Source of the DNA: SM23-28-2 sp964512285
Lineage (GTDB): Bacteria; Chloroflexota; Dehalococcoidia; SM23-28-2
Assembly (NCBI GenBank): GCA_964512285.1
Contig: CAZEJO010000001.1
Coordinates: forward strand, 1 to 64,000
Reading direction: 5' to 3'
Length of the DNA: 64,000 nt
Shown: in pieces, positions 53,348-62,877 of the stretch
Numbering within the stretch: position 1 is the first letter of the stretch
Layout: each line of letters opens with the position of its first letter
Position numbers and translations under genes: made by a program
The notes under the pieces: model-generated
The model's input: only the letters and a program-made list of their open reading frames with translations
Told to the model about the DNA's origin: nothing
The model's database searches: none

Positions 53348-55657
53348 CTACCCGCCGAGCCCCGCGAACGCCGCCTCCGCCGCCTCGACGGTACGTTCGA
53401 TGTCCTGCTCGCTGTGCGCCAGCGAGAGGAAGCCCGCCTCGAACTGCGAGGGCGCCAGGTAGACGCCGTTCGCCAGCATCGCCCGGAAGAAGCGCGCGTA
53501 TTTATTACTGTCGGACCTCTTCGCTGAGGCGTGGTCGACGACCCGCTCGGCGCTGAAGAAGGTGCAGAACATGGAGCCAACGCGTGTCTGAAAGACGGCG
53601 GTTCTGGCAGCCTCGGCCGCCGCGCGGAGGCCATCCGCTAGGCGGGCCGACCTCTCCTCCAGGCGCTGGTAGACCCCGGGCTCGGCGAGCAGCTTGAGGG
53701 TCTCGATGCCGGCGGTCATGCAGAGGGGATTGCCGGAGAGGGTGCCCGCCTGATACACGGGGCCCAGGGGTGCCACCATCTCCATGATCTCCCTGCGGCC
53801 ACCATAGGCTCCAACCGGCAGGCCCCCGCCGACGACCTTGCCCAGGCAGGTCAAGTCGGGCGTCACGCCGTACAGGGATTGGGCGCCACCGTAGGCCAGC
53901 CGGAAGCCGGTGATCACCTCGTCGAAGATGAGCAGCGCGCCCTCTGCCTTGGTCACCTCTCGCAGCCCTTCTAGGAAGCCGGGCTCGGGCGGTATCACGC
54001 CCATGTTGCCCGCCACGGGCTCGACGATCACGGCGGCGATCTCACCGCGATTCTCGCTGAACAGCCTGTCGACTGCTTGCAGGTCGTTGTAGGGGGCTAC
54101 CAGCGTGTCCTGGGCCATGCCCTGTGGCACGCCGGCGCTGTCGGGTAGGCCAAGGGTGGTCACTCCGGAGCCCGCGCGGACGAGGAGGAAGTCGGCGTGT
54201 CCGTGGTAGCAGCCCTCGAACTTGATGATCTTGCTCCTGCCTGTGAAGGCGCGGGCCAGGCGCAGGGCGCTCATCGTGGCCTCGGTGCCCGAGCTGACGA
54301 AGCGCACCATCTCGATGGAGGGCACTGCCTCCACCACTTGTTTGGCCAGCTCGGTCTCCAGCGCGGTGGGGGCGCCGTAGCTGATCCCTCGCTCCGCGGC
54401 CTCTTTTAGAGCGCCTATCACCTGCGGATGGGCGTGCCCCAGGATCAGGGGGCCCCAGGAGAGCACGTAGTCGATGTAGCGCCGGCCGTCCGCGTCGTAG
54501 ATACAGGAGCCCTCCCCCTTGGCGATGAACAGCGGCTCTCCTCCCACGGCACGGAAAGCGCGGACGGGGCTGTTGACGCCGCCGGGCATATACCTTTGGG
54601 CCTCGGCGTGAAGGCTCTGCGACCTGCTCGTCGTGACCTCTTCGGCTGGGACGAAGTACTTGGGTCGCGTCTTCTTGTACTCCTTGGTGCTGAACAGGAT
54701 GACGTAGTCGTTGACACCGGTCTCCTGAGAGATCTGTTGAGCGAGGGCCCGGCAGGCATCCTTGCTTCTGGCGTGGATCATCGTGAAGAGGCTGTAAGGC
54801 CAGTCGGGGTAGGTGCGGCGCTGGTAGCAGTGGCTGACCTGGGGCAGGGAGGCGGCGAACGTCGCCAGCCTCTCGATGCTGCCGTCCGGCACCCGCCAGG
54901 CGACCATGCCATTGGCGACATAACCTGCCTCACGGTGGTGGAGGATGGCGGCGAAGCGACGCAGCCAGCCTGCGGCCTTAGCCTCTTGCAGCCAGGCGAG
55001 AACTTCCTCCTGGCTCACCCCCAGGCGATCGGCCATGCCCGCGAATGGCTCAGAGACGATTTCGATATCCTCCTGGAGTTCGCGGATGAAGGCGGCATCA
55101 CGGCTGGTGGGGGCACTGGTGGGACGGCTGGCTTGAGGGCTATCGAGAGGTGCAATGTCGCCGGCAGCCTCCATATCCAGTTGCATGCCGATCTTGAAGA
55201 CCCGCAGCGCTGGAAATAGGCGATAAGGATAGCCCCCTGCCTCGTCAACCAGCGCCTCGGCGGTGGCTTGCAGATCGTCTTGTGGAGCCACGGCCAGGGT
55301 GAACCAGAGGTTCCAGGTGTGGTCGCGCTGGTAGTTGTGGCTGACTCCTGGATGGCGGTTGATCGCGGCCGCTGGTCGATCGACGTCGTTCTGGGGGGCC
55401 TGCATGGCCACCAGGGTACTCTTGTAGCCCAGGGCGGTCGTGTCGAAGATGGCGCTGATCTGGCGGATGAGCCGTCCCTTGTCGGCGCTCTTCAGGCGTC
55501 GCACGCGGGCTAGCACCTCTTCCTCCGACAGCCCGAGCCTCTCCCCGATCGCTGCGAAGGGCTGCGTGGTTGGAGGGAAATCGCGCTGCAAGATGTCCAG
55601 CAGTCGGCGATCGACGGTGTCTAGCTGTTCAGCGGTCGTCTCTTTGGCCTTTGCCAT
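53348..55657 (-). CDS. ahbAB-hemL: Triple fusion AhbA-AhbB (siroheme decarboxylase) and HemL (glutamate-1-semialdehyde aminomutase)
   Basis: The 769-residue product starts at ATG 55657 behind CAGGAG. Residues 10-162 are an AhbA-like subunit with an AsnC/Lrp-type helix-turn-helix and HPGVSHNYQRDHTWNLWFTL. Residues 187-338 are an AhbB-like subunit with LPQVSHCYQRRTYPDWPYSLFTMIH. These motifs are those of the two siroheme decarboxylase subunits. Residues about 345-769 are HemL, with the PLP Lys region TCLGKVVGGGLPVGAYGG and SSGTEATMSALRLAR. HemL makes 5-aminolevulinate, the first dedicated precursor; AhbAB acts much later, removing two carboxylates of siroheme. Fusion of early and late steps is unusual. 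The frame is continuous, and the gene starts two bases after the ahbC stop. Confidence 0.95.
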   Translation of the reverse strand: MAKAKETTAEQLDTVDRRLLDILQRDFPPTTQPFAAIGERLGLSEEEVLARVRRLKSADKGRLIRQISAIFDTTALGYKSTLVAMQAPQNDVDRPAAAINRHPGVSHNYQRDHTWNLWFTLAVAPQDDLQATAEALVDEAGGYPYRLFPALRVFKIGMQLDMEAAGDIAPLDSPQASRPTSAPTSRDAAFIRELQEDIEIVSEPFAGMADRLGVSQEEVLAWLQEAKAAGWLRRFAAILHHREAGYVANGMVAWRVPDGSIERLATFAASLPQVSHCYQRRTYPDWPYSLFTMIHARSKDACRALAQQISQETGVNDYVILFSTKEYKKTRPKYFVPAEEVTTSRSQSLHAEAQRYMPGGVNSPVRAFRAVGGEPLFIAKGEGSCIYDADGRRYIDYVLSWGPLILGHAHPQVIGALKEAAERGISYGAPTALETELAKQVVEAVPSIEMVRFVSSGTEATMSALRLARAFTGRSKIIKFEGCYHGHADFLLVRAGSGVTTLGLPDSAGVPQGMAQDTLVAPYNDLQAVDRLFSENRGEIAAVIVEPVAGNMGVIPPEPGFLEGLREVTKAEGALLIFDEVITGFRLAYGGAQSLYGVTPDLTCLGKVVGGGLPVGAYGGRREIMEMVAPLGPVYQAGTLSGNPLCMTAGIETLKLLAEPGVYQRLEERSARLADGLRAAAEAARTAVFQTRVGSMFCTFFSAERVVDHASAKRSDSNKYARFFRAMLANGVYLAPSQFEAGFLSLAHSEQDIERTVEAAEAAFAGLGG

Positions 55658-55659
55658 CG

Positions 55660-56946
55660 TCAGCGTCTCCTGGGAGCGGGGAACAGTTGGGACGGCCCCG
55701 CTGATTCTTCCTGTTGCACTGGCACCGGCCACCTGGCCGCCTCCTTGGCTGCCGGTGTCCCCGGCGCAATGCCGATCTCCTCGTCGGTCAGGTAGCAGGC
55801 GGGGTCAGGAGCCAGGGAATCGCCGAAGTAGCGCTCGGCCCGCACCCGCAGGTTACCGTTGCACACGTCCAGCCACTTGCAGACCCGGCAGCGCCCCTTG
55901 AGGTGGGGCTTGCGGTCCTTCAGCACGCGCATCACTGGATCGCTGGTATCGCTCCAGATTTCGGCGAAGGGGCGCTGGCGCACGTCCCCCAGCGAGTGAT
56001 GCCAGGAGAACTGGTCGACGTGGAGGTGCCCCAGCGGATCGATGCTGGAGACGGCGATCCCCGACTGGTTCCCGCCATTCCAGCGCAGCATCTGGCGGAC
56101 CTCCTCCGCCCGCTGGGGCTGCTCCTTCAGCACCTGCATGTAGAGGTAGGCGCTATCGGCGTGGTTGTCCACGGTGAGGATGTCCTTCTCGATACCGCGC
56201 GCGTGGAGGTCTTGGGAGCGCTGGAAGATGTAGTCCACCACCGCCCGTGTCTGGTGGGGCTCCAGGTCGAAGCGGCGCATCTTGTCCCCTCGTCCGGCGT
56301 AGGCGAGGTGATAGACGCAGATGCGGGGGATTCTCTCCTCCTCCGCCAGGTCGAATATGCCTGGCAGCTCGTTGACATTCATTGCGTGGACTGTGAAGCG
56401 CAGGCCGACGGCGATGTCCGTATCCTGGCAGTAGCGAATGCCCTGCAAGGCCTGCTCGAAGGCCCCCTTCTTGCCGCGGATCTTGTCGTGCGTTGCTCCC
56501 ACGCCGTCCAGGCTGACCCCCACGTACGATAGGCCTGCCTCCCTGATCCGCTTTGCCACCTCGGGTGTGATCAGGGTGCCGTTGGTAGAGAGGACGCAGC
56601 GAATTCCCTTGCCCGCGGCGTAGGTTGCCAACTCGAACAGATCATCCCGCAGGAGGGGCTCGCCGCCGGAGAAGAGGAGGACGGGCACCGCGAAGTCGGC
56701 CAGGTCGTCGATCAGCCGCTTGCCCTCGGCCGTGGTCATCTCTCCTGATTGGGGCTTGTCCGTGGCGTCGGCGTAGCAGTGGGCGCAGTACAGGTTGCAG
56801 CGACGGGTCAGGTTCCAGACCACGATGGGCTTCTTGTCCTGCGAGTAGTGGAGCAGGTGAGATGGCCCCTCGGACGTTAGGCGTCCGTAGCGCAGGGGGT
56901 CGCCGGGGGTGACCGTGCCGCTCAGCAGTCGGGAGACAGAGAGCAT
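55660..56946 (-). CDS. ahbC: 12,18-didecarboxysiroheme deacetylase, radical SAM
   Basis: The 428-residue product has a radical SAM cluster site in NLTRRCNLYCAHCYAD, then LFSGGEPLLRDDLFELA. The C-terminal segment CRVCKWLDVCNGNLRVRAERYFGD carries the auxiliary cluster cysteines typical of AhbC/NirJ. It removes two acetate groups of didecarboxysiroheme to give Fe-coproporphyrin III. NirJ of heme d1 synthesis is the close alternative, but ahbD and AhbAB beside it favour AhbC. Its ATG overlaps the ahbD stop by one base. Confidence 0.92.
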   Translation of the reverse strand: MLSVSRLLSGTVTPGDPLRYGRLTSEGPSHLLHYSQDKKPIVVWNLTRRCNLYCAHCYADATDKPQSGEMTTAEGKRLIDDLADFAVPVLLFSGGEPLLRDDLFELATYAAGKGIRCVLSTNGTLITPEVAKRIREAGLSYVGVSLDGVGATHDKIRGKKGAFEQALQGIRYCQDTDIAVGLRFTVHAMNVNELPGIFDLAEEERIPRICVYHLAYAGRGDKMRRFDLEPHQTRAVVDYIFQRSQDLHARGIEKDILTVDNHADSAYLYMQVLKEQPQRAEEVRQMLRWNGGNQSGIAVSSIDPLGHLHVDQFSWHHSLGDVRQRPFAEIWSDTSDPVMRVLKDRKPHLKGRCRVCKWLDVCNGNLRVRAERYFGDSLAPDPACYLTDEEIGIAPGTPAAKEAARWPVPVQQEESAGPSQLFPAPRRR

Positions 56947-58046
56947 CAGCCGCTCTCCTTCAAGCGGGCCGCTTGTGGCAGAGGCGGTGGCTCGTAGACG
57001 CAGAAGGGCTCTTCGTCCAGATAGTTGCCGCTCGTGCCGTATGCTCGCGCCCGGCAGCCGCCGCAGACGCGCTTGAATTCGCAGCGGCCGCACTTGCCCT
57101 GAAGAAGCTCGGGGTCTCGCAATTCGCTGAAGACCTTCGCCCCTTCCCAGATCTCCTGCAGCGGCTGCTCCCGCACGCTCCCCGCTACCAGCGGCAGGTA
57201 GCCGCAGGGGAAGACCTCGCCCTTGTGCGAGATGAAGCAGACGCCGGTTCCAGCCAGGCATCCCTTAGTCATCGCGTAGAGGTCGCTGGCTCGCTGGCGC
57301 TTCTGGCTGGGCGGCGCTTGTCGCTTCTCCGCCGCCGTCCGCTGGCGGATGATGCGGAAGTAGTGGGGGGCGCAGGTGGCTTTCAGTTCCAGCAGGCCTT
57401 CCTGATCCCTGTCGTAGAACCAGTTGAGCACCTCCTCGTACTGCTGGGGGGAGATCATCTGCTCGTCGGCGATCTCCACGCCGCAGCCCACGGGCACTAG
57501 GAGGAAGATGTGGAGGGCATCGGCTTCCAGGGAGAGGGCCAGGTCTAGAATCTGGGGCAGTTCATCGACGTTGTGGCGGGCCACGGTGGTATTGACCTGC
57601 ACGCTCATCCCCAGTGCCCGCAGGTGGCGGATGCCCTCCAGCGCTTGAGCAAAGGAGCCGGGGAGAGCGCGGAAGGCGTCGTGCGTCTCTGCGGTGGCTC
57701 CGTCCAGGCTGACCGCCACCCGCCGAATGCCCGCATCCACAATGCGTTGCGCCATTGGCGCATCGATGAGGGTGCCGTTGGTCGCCAGGGCGACGCGCAA
57801 GCCCTTGGCCACGGCGTACTCGGCGATCTCGAAGATGTCGGGTCGGATGAGAGGCTCGCCGCCTGAGAGGATAAGAATAGGATTGCAGAAGGCCACGATC
57901 TGGTCGATGAGCTGCTTCGATTCGGCGGTGGTCAGGTCCTCCGGCACCAGCTTGTCGGCCACGTCGATGCGGCGGCAGTGGATGCAGCGCAGGTTGCAGC
58001 CTGCGGTTGTCTCCCAGAAGATGAGACGGGGCAAGAATTCCGGCAT
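56946..58046 (-). CDS. ahbD: Heme synthase (Fe-coproporphyrin III decarboxylase), radical SAM
   Basis: The 366-residue product has FWETTAGCNLRCIHCRRID (CxxxCxxC) and ILSGGEPLIRPD. Its C-terminal SPASM-type region CGRCEFKRVCGGCRARAYGTSGNYLDEEPFC should bind a second cluster. AhbD oxidatively decarboxylates two propionates of Fe-coproporphyrin III to the vinyl groups of heme b. GGGAGG lies four bases before ATG. It is followed directly by ahbC. A PqqE-like or other SPASM maturase is the alternative, but the operon context supports AhbD. Confidence 0.93.
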   Translation of the reverse strand: MPEFLPRLIFWETTAGCNLRCIHCRRIDVADKLVPEDLTTAESKQLIDQIVAFCNPILILSGGEPLIRPDIFEIAEYAVAKGLRVALATNGTLIDAPMAQRIVDAGIRRVAVSLDGATAETHDAFRALPGSFAQALEGIRHLRALGMSVQVNTTVARHNVDELPQILDLALSLEADALHIFLLVPVGCGVEIADEQMISPQQYEEVLNWFYDRDQEGLLELKATCAPHYFRIIRQRTAAEKRQAPPSQKRQRASDLYAMTKGCLAGTGVCFISHKGEVFPCGYLPLVAGSVREQPLQEIWEGAKVFSELRDPELLQGKCGRCEFKRVCGGCRARAYGTSGNYLDEEPFCVYEPPPLPQAARLKESG

Positions 58047-58056
58047 TATCCTCCCT

Positions 58057-59100
58057 TCACTCAGCCAGCCAGCGGGCGACGTCTTTGGCGAAGTAGGTGA
58101 GGATCATGTCTGCCCCCGCCCGTTTGATAGCGGTGAGAAGCTCAAGAGTCACCCGCCTCTCGTCGATCCAGCCGCGCTGGGCTGCCGCCTTGACCATGGC
58201 GTACTCGCCGCTGACGCTGAATGCGGCCAGGGGGTGATCGAAGGCCTCGCGCACTTGGCGGATGACGTCCAGGTAGGGCAGGGCAGGCTTGACCATCACT
58301 ATGTCCGCCCCTTCCTCGATGTCCAGAGCGACCTCCCTCAGAGCCTCGCGGGCGTTAGCCGGATCCATCTGATAGCCCTGACGGTCGCCGAACTGGGGGG
58401 TCGACTCAGCCGCCTCGCGGAAGGGGCCGTAGAAGGCGGAGGCGTACTTGGCGGCGTAGGAGAGGATGGCCACCTGGGTGAAGTCGGCCGCATCCAGCGC
58501 CGAGCGGATGGCGGCCACCTGGCCGTCCATCATCGCGCTGGGGGCCACCACGTCGGCGCCGGCGGCGGCGTGAGAGACAGCCACCCGCGCCAGGACCTCC
58601 AGCGTCTCGTCGTTGAGCACGCGGTCGTCCTCCACGACGCCGCAGTGGCCGTGGTCGGTATACTGGCACATGCAGACATCGGTGATCACCGCGAGCTCCG
58701 GCACAGCGCTCTTGATGGTTCGGATCGCCTGTTGGACGATGCCGTGCTGGTCGAAGTTCTCGCTGCCGATGGCGTCCTTGACGGAGGGGATGCCGAAGAG
58801 GATCACCCCTGGGATGCCCAGGCGGGCGACCTCCTCCGCCTCGGCTGGGAGAAGGTCGAGCGACCAGTGGTAGGTGCCGGGCATGGAGTCGATCTCCTCC
58901 CTGATCCCTTGGCCGTGAACGATGAACAGTGGGTAGATGAGGCTGTCAGCGGCAAGGCGAGTCTCCCGCACCAGGCGGCGCAGGTTATCGAGTCGCCGCA
59001 GGCGGCGGGGGCGGTGAAGAAGCGCAGCCGCCATCTCTTCGGCCTCCTCCGTCTCTCTGCGAAGCCGTAGCCTGTTAACGGTCTGCTCAGCGCTCATCAT
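58057..59100 (-). CDS. hemB: 5-aminolevulinate dehydratase (porphobilinogen synthase)
   Basis: The 347-residue product starts at ATG 59100, overlapping the cobA-hemD end by 14 bases. Schiff-base lysines are in SYAAKYASAFYGPFREAA and VMVKPALPYLDVI. The zinc-type cysteines DVCMCQYTDHGHCG are present, so a Zn-dependent enzyme is expected. The usual PSDMMDGR motif reads PSAMMDGQ, a change of two normally conserved residues. It joins two aminolevulinates into porphobilinogen. Confidence 0.96.
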   Translation of the reverse strand: MMSAEQTVNRLRLRRETEEAEEMAAALLHRPRRLRRLDNLRRLVRETRLAADSLIYPLFIVHGQGIREEIDSMPGTYHWSLDLLPAEAEEVARLGIPGVILFGIPSVKDAIGSENFDQHGIVQQAIRTIKSAVPELAVITDVCMCQYTDHGHCGVVEDDRVLNDETLEVLARVAVSHAAAGADVVAPSAMMDGQVAAIRSALDAADFTQVAILSYAAKYASAFYGPFREAAESTPQFGDRQGYQMDPANAREALREVALDIEEGADIVMVKPALPYLDVIRQVREAFDHPLAAFSVSGEYAMVKAAAQRGWIDERRVTLELLTAIKRAGADMILTYFAKDVARWLAE

Positions 59101-60622
59101 CTGGCTCTCTTTCAGCCACAGCGGTGACAATAGCCTCCACCAGCCCGGGGATCGTGTGCTCCTTGGCCACCACGTCCACGCGGATGCCCAGACGCTTCGC
59201 TGTCCTGGCGGTGACCGGCCCGATGCAGGCCACCAGGCAGCGTGACAATACGGTGGCGGGTGTCGGGCCTGGGAGGTTGGCTACGAGATTCCGTACCGTC
59301 GATGAGCTGGTGAAGGTGACGATATCGATCTGTCCGTCCTCAAACAGAGCTTTCAGTTCGTCCGGCGCGCCGACGGCCAGCGTTCGGTAGGCGGTGACCT
59401 CATCGACCGTTGCTCCCTTGCCTCGCAGGGCCTTTGCCAGGTGCTTCGGCGCCCGCTCGGCCCGAGGGAGAAGGATGCGTTGGCCTGCCACGTCGCCGAT
59501 GCCGGTCGCGATCTCTTCCGCCAGGTAGACCTGGGGCATGTAGTCGACCCGGAGACCGTATCGCTGGAGGGCCTGGGCGGTGGCCGGGCCGATGGCGGCG
59601 ATTCTCGGTCTCTCCTGAACCTCGATATCCATTCCCTTTTCGCTCATTCTGGCCAGAAGGGCGCGCACTCCGTTGGCGCTGGTGAAGACCAGCCAGTCGT
59701 AGGCGGAAAGCGTGGCGATGGCCTGGTCCAGCGGGGTCATGTCCTTGGGCGGGGCGATCTCGATGGCGGGGTACTCCAGTGGCTCCGCCCCCAGCTCCCG
59801 CAATCGCTCGGAGAGAGCGCTCGCTTGCTCCCGCGAGCGGGTGACCAGAATCCGCTTGCCGAAGAGTGGCTTTGTATCGAACCAGCGCAGCTTCTCCCGC
59901 AGAGCCACCACGTCGCCAACGACCGTCACGGCTGGTGGCTTGATGTCAGCCTCTCGCGCTTTGTTCACGATGTCGGTCAGGGTGCCGGTCACCGTCTTCT
60001 GGCGCGCTTCTGTTCCCTCCTGGACGATGGCTACCGGCGTGCGGGGGTCTCGCCCGTGCTCGATCAGCTTGGCCACGATCTTGGGCAGATTGCCGACGCC
60101 CATAAGGATGACCAGCGTGCCCACGCCCGTGGCCAGCTTCTGCCAGTCGAGGCTGGAGTCGGCCTTGGTGGGGTCCTCGTGGCCGGTGACCACGGCGAAG
60201 GAGCTGGTCTGATCACGATGGGTGACGGGTATGCCGGCGTAGGCCGGGGCGGCGATGGCGCTGGTCACTCCCGGCACTACCTCGAAGGGCACCCCCGCCT
60301 CCGCCAGGGCTTCCGCCTCCTCGCCACCGCGGCCAAAGAGGAAGGGGTCGCCTCCTTTCAGGCGCACCACGATCTTGCCGGCGAGTGCCTTTTCCACCAG
60401 GAGGGCGTTGATCGCCTCCTGAGGGAGGGTGTGCCGCTTGGGGCTCTTCCCAACGTTGATCATTTCGCATCCCTGAGGGGCCTGTCTGAGCAGGGCTGGG
60501 CTGACCAGGCGGTCGTAAACGATCACATCGGCCTTCTGGAGGCAGGCCAAGCCCTTCACCGTGATCAGCCCCGGGTCGCCAGGGCCAGCTCCCACCAGAT
60601 AGACCAGACCCTTACTGCACAC
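59087..60622 (-). CDS. cobA-hemD: Uroporphyrinogen-III methyltransferase fused to uroporphyrinogen-III synthase
   Basis: The 511-residue product starts at GTG 60622. Residues 1-250 are CobA/SUMT (LVYLVGAGPGDPGLITVKGL, VVRLKGGDPFLFGRGGEEAEAL), which makes precorrin-2. Residues about 255-505 are HemD (GKRILVTRSREQASALSERL, WLVFTSANGVRAL, VTFTSSSTVRNL), which cyclises hydroxymethylbilane to uroporphyrinogen III. This fusion is known in many bacteria. Together with the sirC/met8-like gene it gives siroheme, the branch used here for heme. Confidence 0.96.
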   Translation of the reverse strand: MCSKGLVYLVGAGPGDPGLITVKGLACLQKADVIVYDRLVSPALLRQAPQGCEMINVGKSPKRHTLPQEAINALLVEKALAGKIVVRLKGGDPFLFGRGGEEAEALAEAGVPFEVVPGVTSAIAAPAYAGIPVTHRDQTSSFAVVTGHEDPTKADSSLDWQKLATGVGTLVILMGVGNLPKIVAKLIEHGRDPRTPVAIVQEGTEARQKTVTGTLTDIVNKAREADIKPPAVTVVGDVVALREKLRWFDTKPLFGKRILVTRSREQASALSERLRELGAEPLEYPAIEIAPPKDMTPLDQAIATLSAYDWLVFTSANGVRALLARMSEKGMDIEVQERPRIAAIGPATAQALQRYGLRVDYMPQVYLAEEIATGIGDVAGQRILLPRAERAPKHLAKALRGKGATVDEVTAYRTLAVGAPDELKALFEDGQIDIVTFTSSSTVRNLVANLPGPTPATVLSRCLVACIGPVTARTAKRLGIRVDVVAKEHTIPGLVEAIVTAVAEREPDDER

Positions 60623-61553
60623 CTGTGACCTCGCGCAGAATCTGGGCGGCGCCCTGGCTCAGCAGCTTGTCTGCCAGACGTCGACCGATTTCCTCGGCTT
60701 GACGAGGAGAACCGCTCAGGCTGTCGCTGATCAGCCTTGTGCCGTCTGGGTCTGTCACCATGCCCTGGAGACTCAGGCGCCCATCGGATACTGTCGCATG
60801 AGCGGCGACGGGCACGGCGCAGCCACCCCCCAGGGCGGCGAGAAAGGCTCGCTCGGCTCTGACGGCTCTCTCAGTGGGGGAGTGATTCAATGGCTGGATC
60901 AGCTCTGTCACCTCTTCGTCGTTCTCCCTCACCTCGACTGCCAGGGCTCCCTGCCCCACGGCGGGCAGCATAAGCGCCAGGGGCAAATACTGGCTGATGG
61001 CCGAGGTGCGGCGCAGACGTATGAGCGCGGCCGCAGCTAGAATCAAGGCGTCATAGCCTCCGCTCTTCAGCTTCCTCAGGCGGGTGTCGGCGTTGCCCCG
61101 GACGTTCTGGATCACCAGATCGCTACGATGGGCCAGAAGCTGAGCACGCCTGCGGATGCTTCCGGTTCCAACGACGGCCCCCGCTGGCAGATCGTCCAGG
61201 GTTGGGCTGCGGCGCGAGACCAGCGCGTCCCTTGCGTCCTCACGGCGGAGGACGGCTCCTATCTTCAGGCCCGCTGCAAGTTGTGTCGGCATGTCCTTCA
61301 GGCTATGCACGGCCAGGTCGATCTCGCGAGCCAGGAGCTTCTCCTCGAGCGCCTTGACGAAAACACCCTGGCCGCCGATGGTGGCCAGGCTAGCATTGAG
61401 CTGGACATCGCCCTCGCTTCGTATTTCCCGCAGCAGCCAAGCTCTGTCTGGGTGGAAGGAAGAAAGCATCTCTCGCACTGTCTCGGCCTGTATCCTAGCT
61501 AGTCGGCTGCCGCGCGTGCCGATGAGCAGGGTGTGCCGGCTTGCCGTCAACAT
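60612..61553 (-). CDS. hemC: Hydroxymethylbilane synthase (porphobilinogen deaminase)
   Basis: The 313-residue product starts at ATG 61553 behind GAGGAG. It has LLIGTRGSRLARIQAETV, AVHSLKDMPTQL (catalytic Asp) and GGGCAVPVAAHA, where the Cys carries the dipyrromethane cofactor. It polymerises four porphobilinogens. The cobA-hemD start overlaps its end by 11 bases, and the hemA stop is 13 bases upstream. I see no missing key residue. Confidence 0.96.
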   Translation of the reverse strand: MLTASRHTLLIGTRGSRLARIQAETVREMLSSFHPDRAWLLREIRSEGDVQLNASLATIGGQGVFVKALEEKLLAREIDLAVHSLKDMPTQLAAGLKIGAVLRREDARDALVSRRSPTLDDLPAGAVVGTGSIRRRAQLLAHRSDLVIQNVRGNADTRLRKLKSGGYDALILAAAALIRLRRTSAISQYLPLALMLPAVGQGALAVEVRENDEEVTELIQPLNHSPTERAVRAERAFLAALGGGCAVPVAAHATVSDGRLSLQGMVTDPDGTRLISDSLSGSPRQAEEIGRRLADKLLSQGAAQILREVTGVQ

Positions 61554-61566
61554 TTCTCCTCGACCG

Positions 61567-62877
61567 TCACGCTTCGCTCTGCTCGTCCTGGCTTTGCGGG
61601 TCCTCCAGGGCGAAGAGCTCCCGAATCGCCATCGCGTAGAGGCGGCCGTCCTGGCCATTGGCCCGCCCTTTGAGATTAATGATGGGAGGATGAAGTAGCT
61701 TGTTCACGATGCCCAGCGAGAGGGCTTCGACGATCGACATCTGCTGCTCGGAGAGGGGACCCAGCCTGCGCAGGGCCTTCCGCAGTTCCGCCAGGCGGAT
61801 GTCCTCGGCTCGCCCCCTCAGGCTGGTGATGGTGGGCAGCACCTCCAGGGCCCTGAACCAGGCCATGAAGTCCGCCTGCTCCTTCTGGATGATTGCTCTC
61901 ACCTTGGGGATCTCACGTCTGCGGCGCTCCAGGTTTGCTTCCACCACCTTCTCCAGATCGTCGATGTCGTAAAGGTAGACGTTGTCGATGCGGCCGACCT
62001 CGGGCTCCACATCACGCGGCACGGCAATGTCGACCAGCAAGAGGGGACGCTGGTGGCGCAGGGCCATGGCCTGTTCTACCGCCTGGGCGCGGATCACTGG
62101 ATGGGGTGCTGCTGTGGAGCTGATGACGATGTCGGCGGAGCAGAGAGCCTGGCCGATGCGCCCGGCAGCCAGCACGCGTCCTCCGCACTGGCGAGCGATA
62201 GCCTCGGCCTTGCGCCGGGTGCGGTTGATGACGCTGATCTCACCGATGCCGCTTTCCATGAGGTTTTTCAGGGTTGACTCGCTGGTCTTTCCCGCACCCA
62301 CTACCAGGGCCCGGCAGCTGCCAAGGTCTTCGAAGATCTTCTTGGCTAGCTCCACCGCCGCGTAGCTGATGGAGATGGCATCGCGGCCGATGGTGGTCTC
62401 AGTGCGGGCTCGCTTGCCCACGGTGATGCTCTTGCGAAACAACCTCGCCAGCACCGGCCCTATCGCCTTGGTGGCGCTGGCAAGACTGTAGGCTTCTCGT
62501 ACCTGGCCCAGGATCTCGTTTTCCCCCACGATCATCGAGTCGATCCCTGCCGCCACGCTGAACAGGTGGCCCACCGCTGCCTCGTCTTCATAGGTGTAAA
62601 GGGGGCTTTCAAACTGGGTTGGGGGCAAGCCCTGGTGCTCGCTCAGGAAACGCAGCATATGGTCGCGCCCTCTGGCTGCATCCTCGGCCAGGGCATAGAT
62701 TTCGGTGCGGTTGCAGGTGGAGAGGATGACGCCCTCTCGAAGAGCGCTATCCTGGCCAGCGCGACATTCCGCCAGGGCGGAAAGGGCCTGGCGGAGATGG
62801 CTGCCGGTGAAGGCCAGCCTCTCGCGCACCTCAACCGGGGCCGTCTTGTGGTTCAGGCCGATCGCCAGGATATTCAT
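61567..62877 (-). CDS. hemA: Glutamyl-tRNA reductase
   Basis: The 436-residue product has MNILAIGLNHKTAPVEVRERLAF, the catalytic Cys in ILSTCNRTEIYAL and the NADPH domain (CRALVVGAGKTSESTLKNL, ISVINRTRRKAEAIARQ). It reduces glutamyl-tRNA to glutamate-1-semialdehyde, which the HemL part of the fusion at 53348 uses. It overlaps the sirC/met8-like gene by four bases. The C-terminal dimerisation helices are present. Confidence 0.96.
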   Translation of the reverse strand: MNILAIGLNHKTAPVEVRERLAFTGSHLRQALSALAECRAGQDSALREGVILSTCNRTEIYALAEDAARGRDHMLRFLSEHQGLPPTQFESPLYTYEDEAAVGHLFSVAAGIDSMIVGENEILGQVREAYSLASATKAIGPVLARLFRKSITVGKRARTETTIGRDAISISYAAVELAKKIFEDLGSCRALVVGAGKTSESTLKNLMESGIGEISVINRTRRKAEAIARQCGGRVLAAGRIGQALCSADIVISSTAAPHPVIRAQAVEQAMALRHQRPLLLVDIAVPRDVEPEVGRIDNVYLYDIDDLEKVVEANLERRRREIPKVRAIIQKEQADFMAWFRALEVLPTITSLRGRAEDIRLAELRKALRRLGPLSEQQMSIVEALSLGIVNKLLHPPIINLKGRANGQDGRLYAMAIRELFALEDPQSQDEQSEA

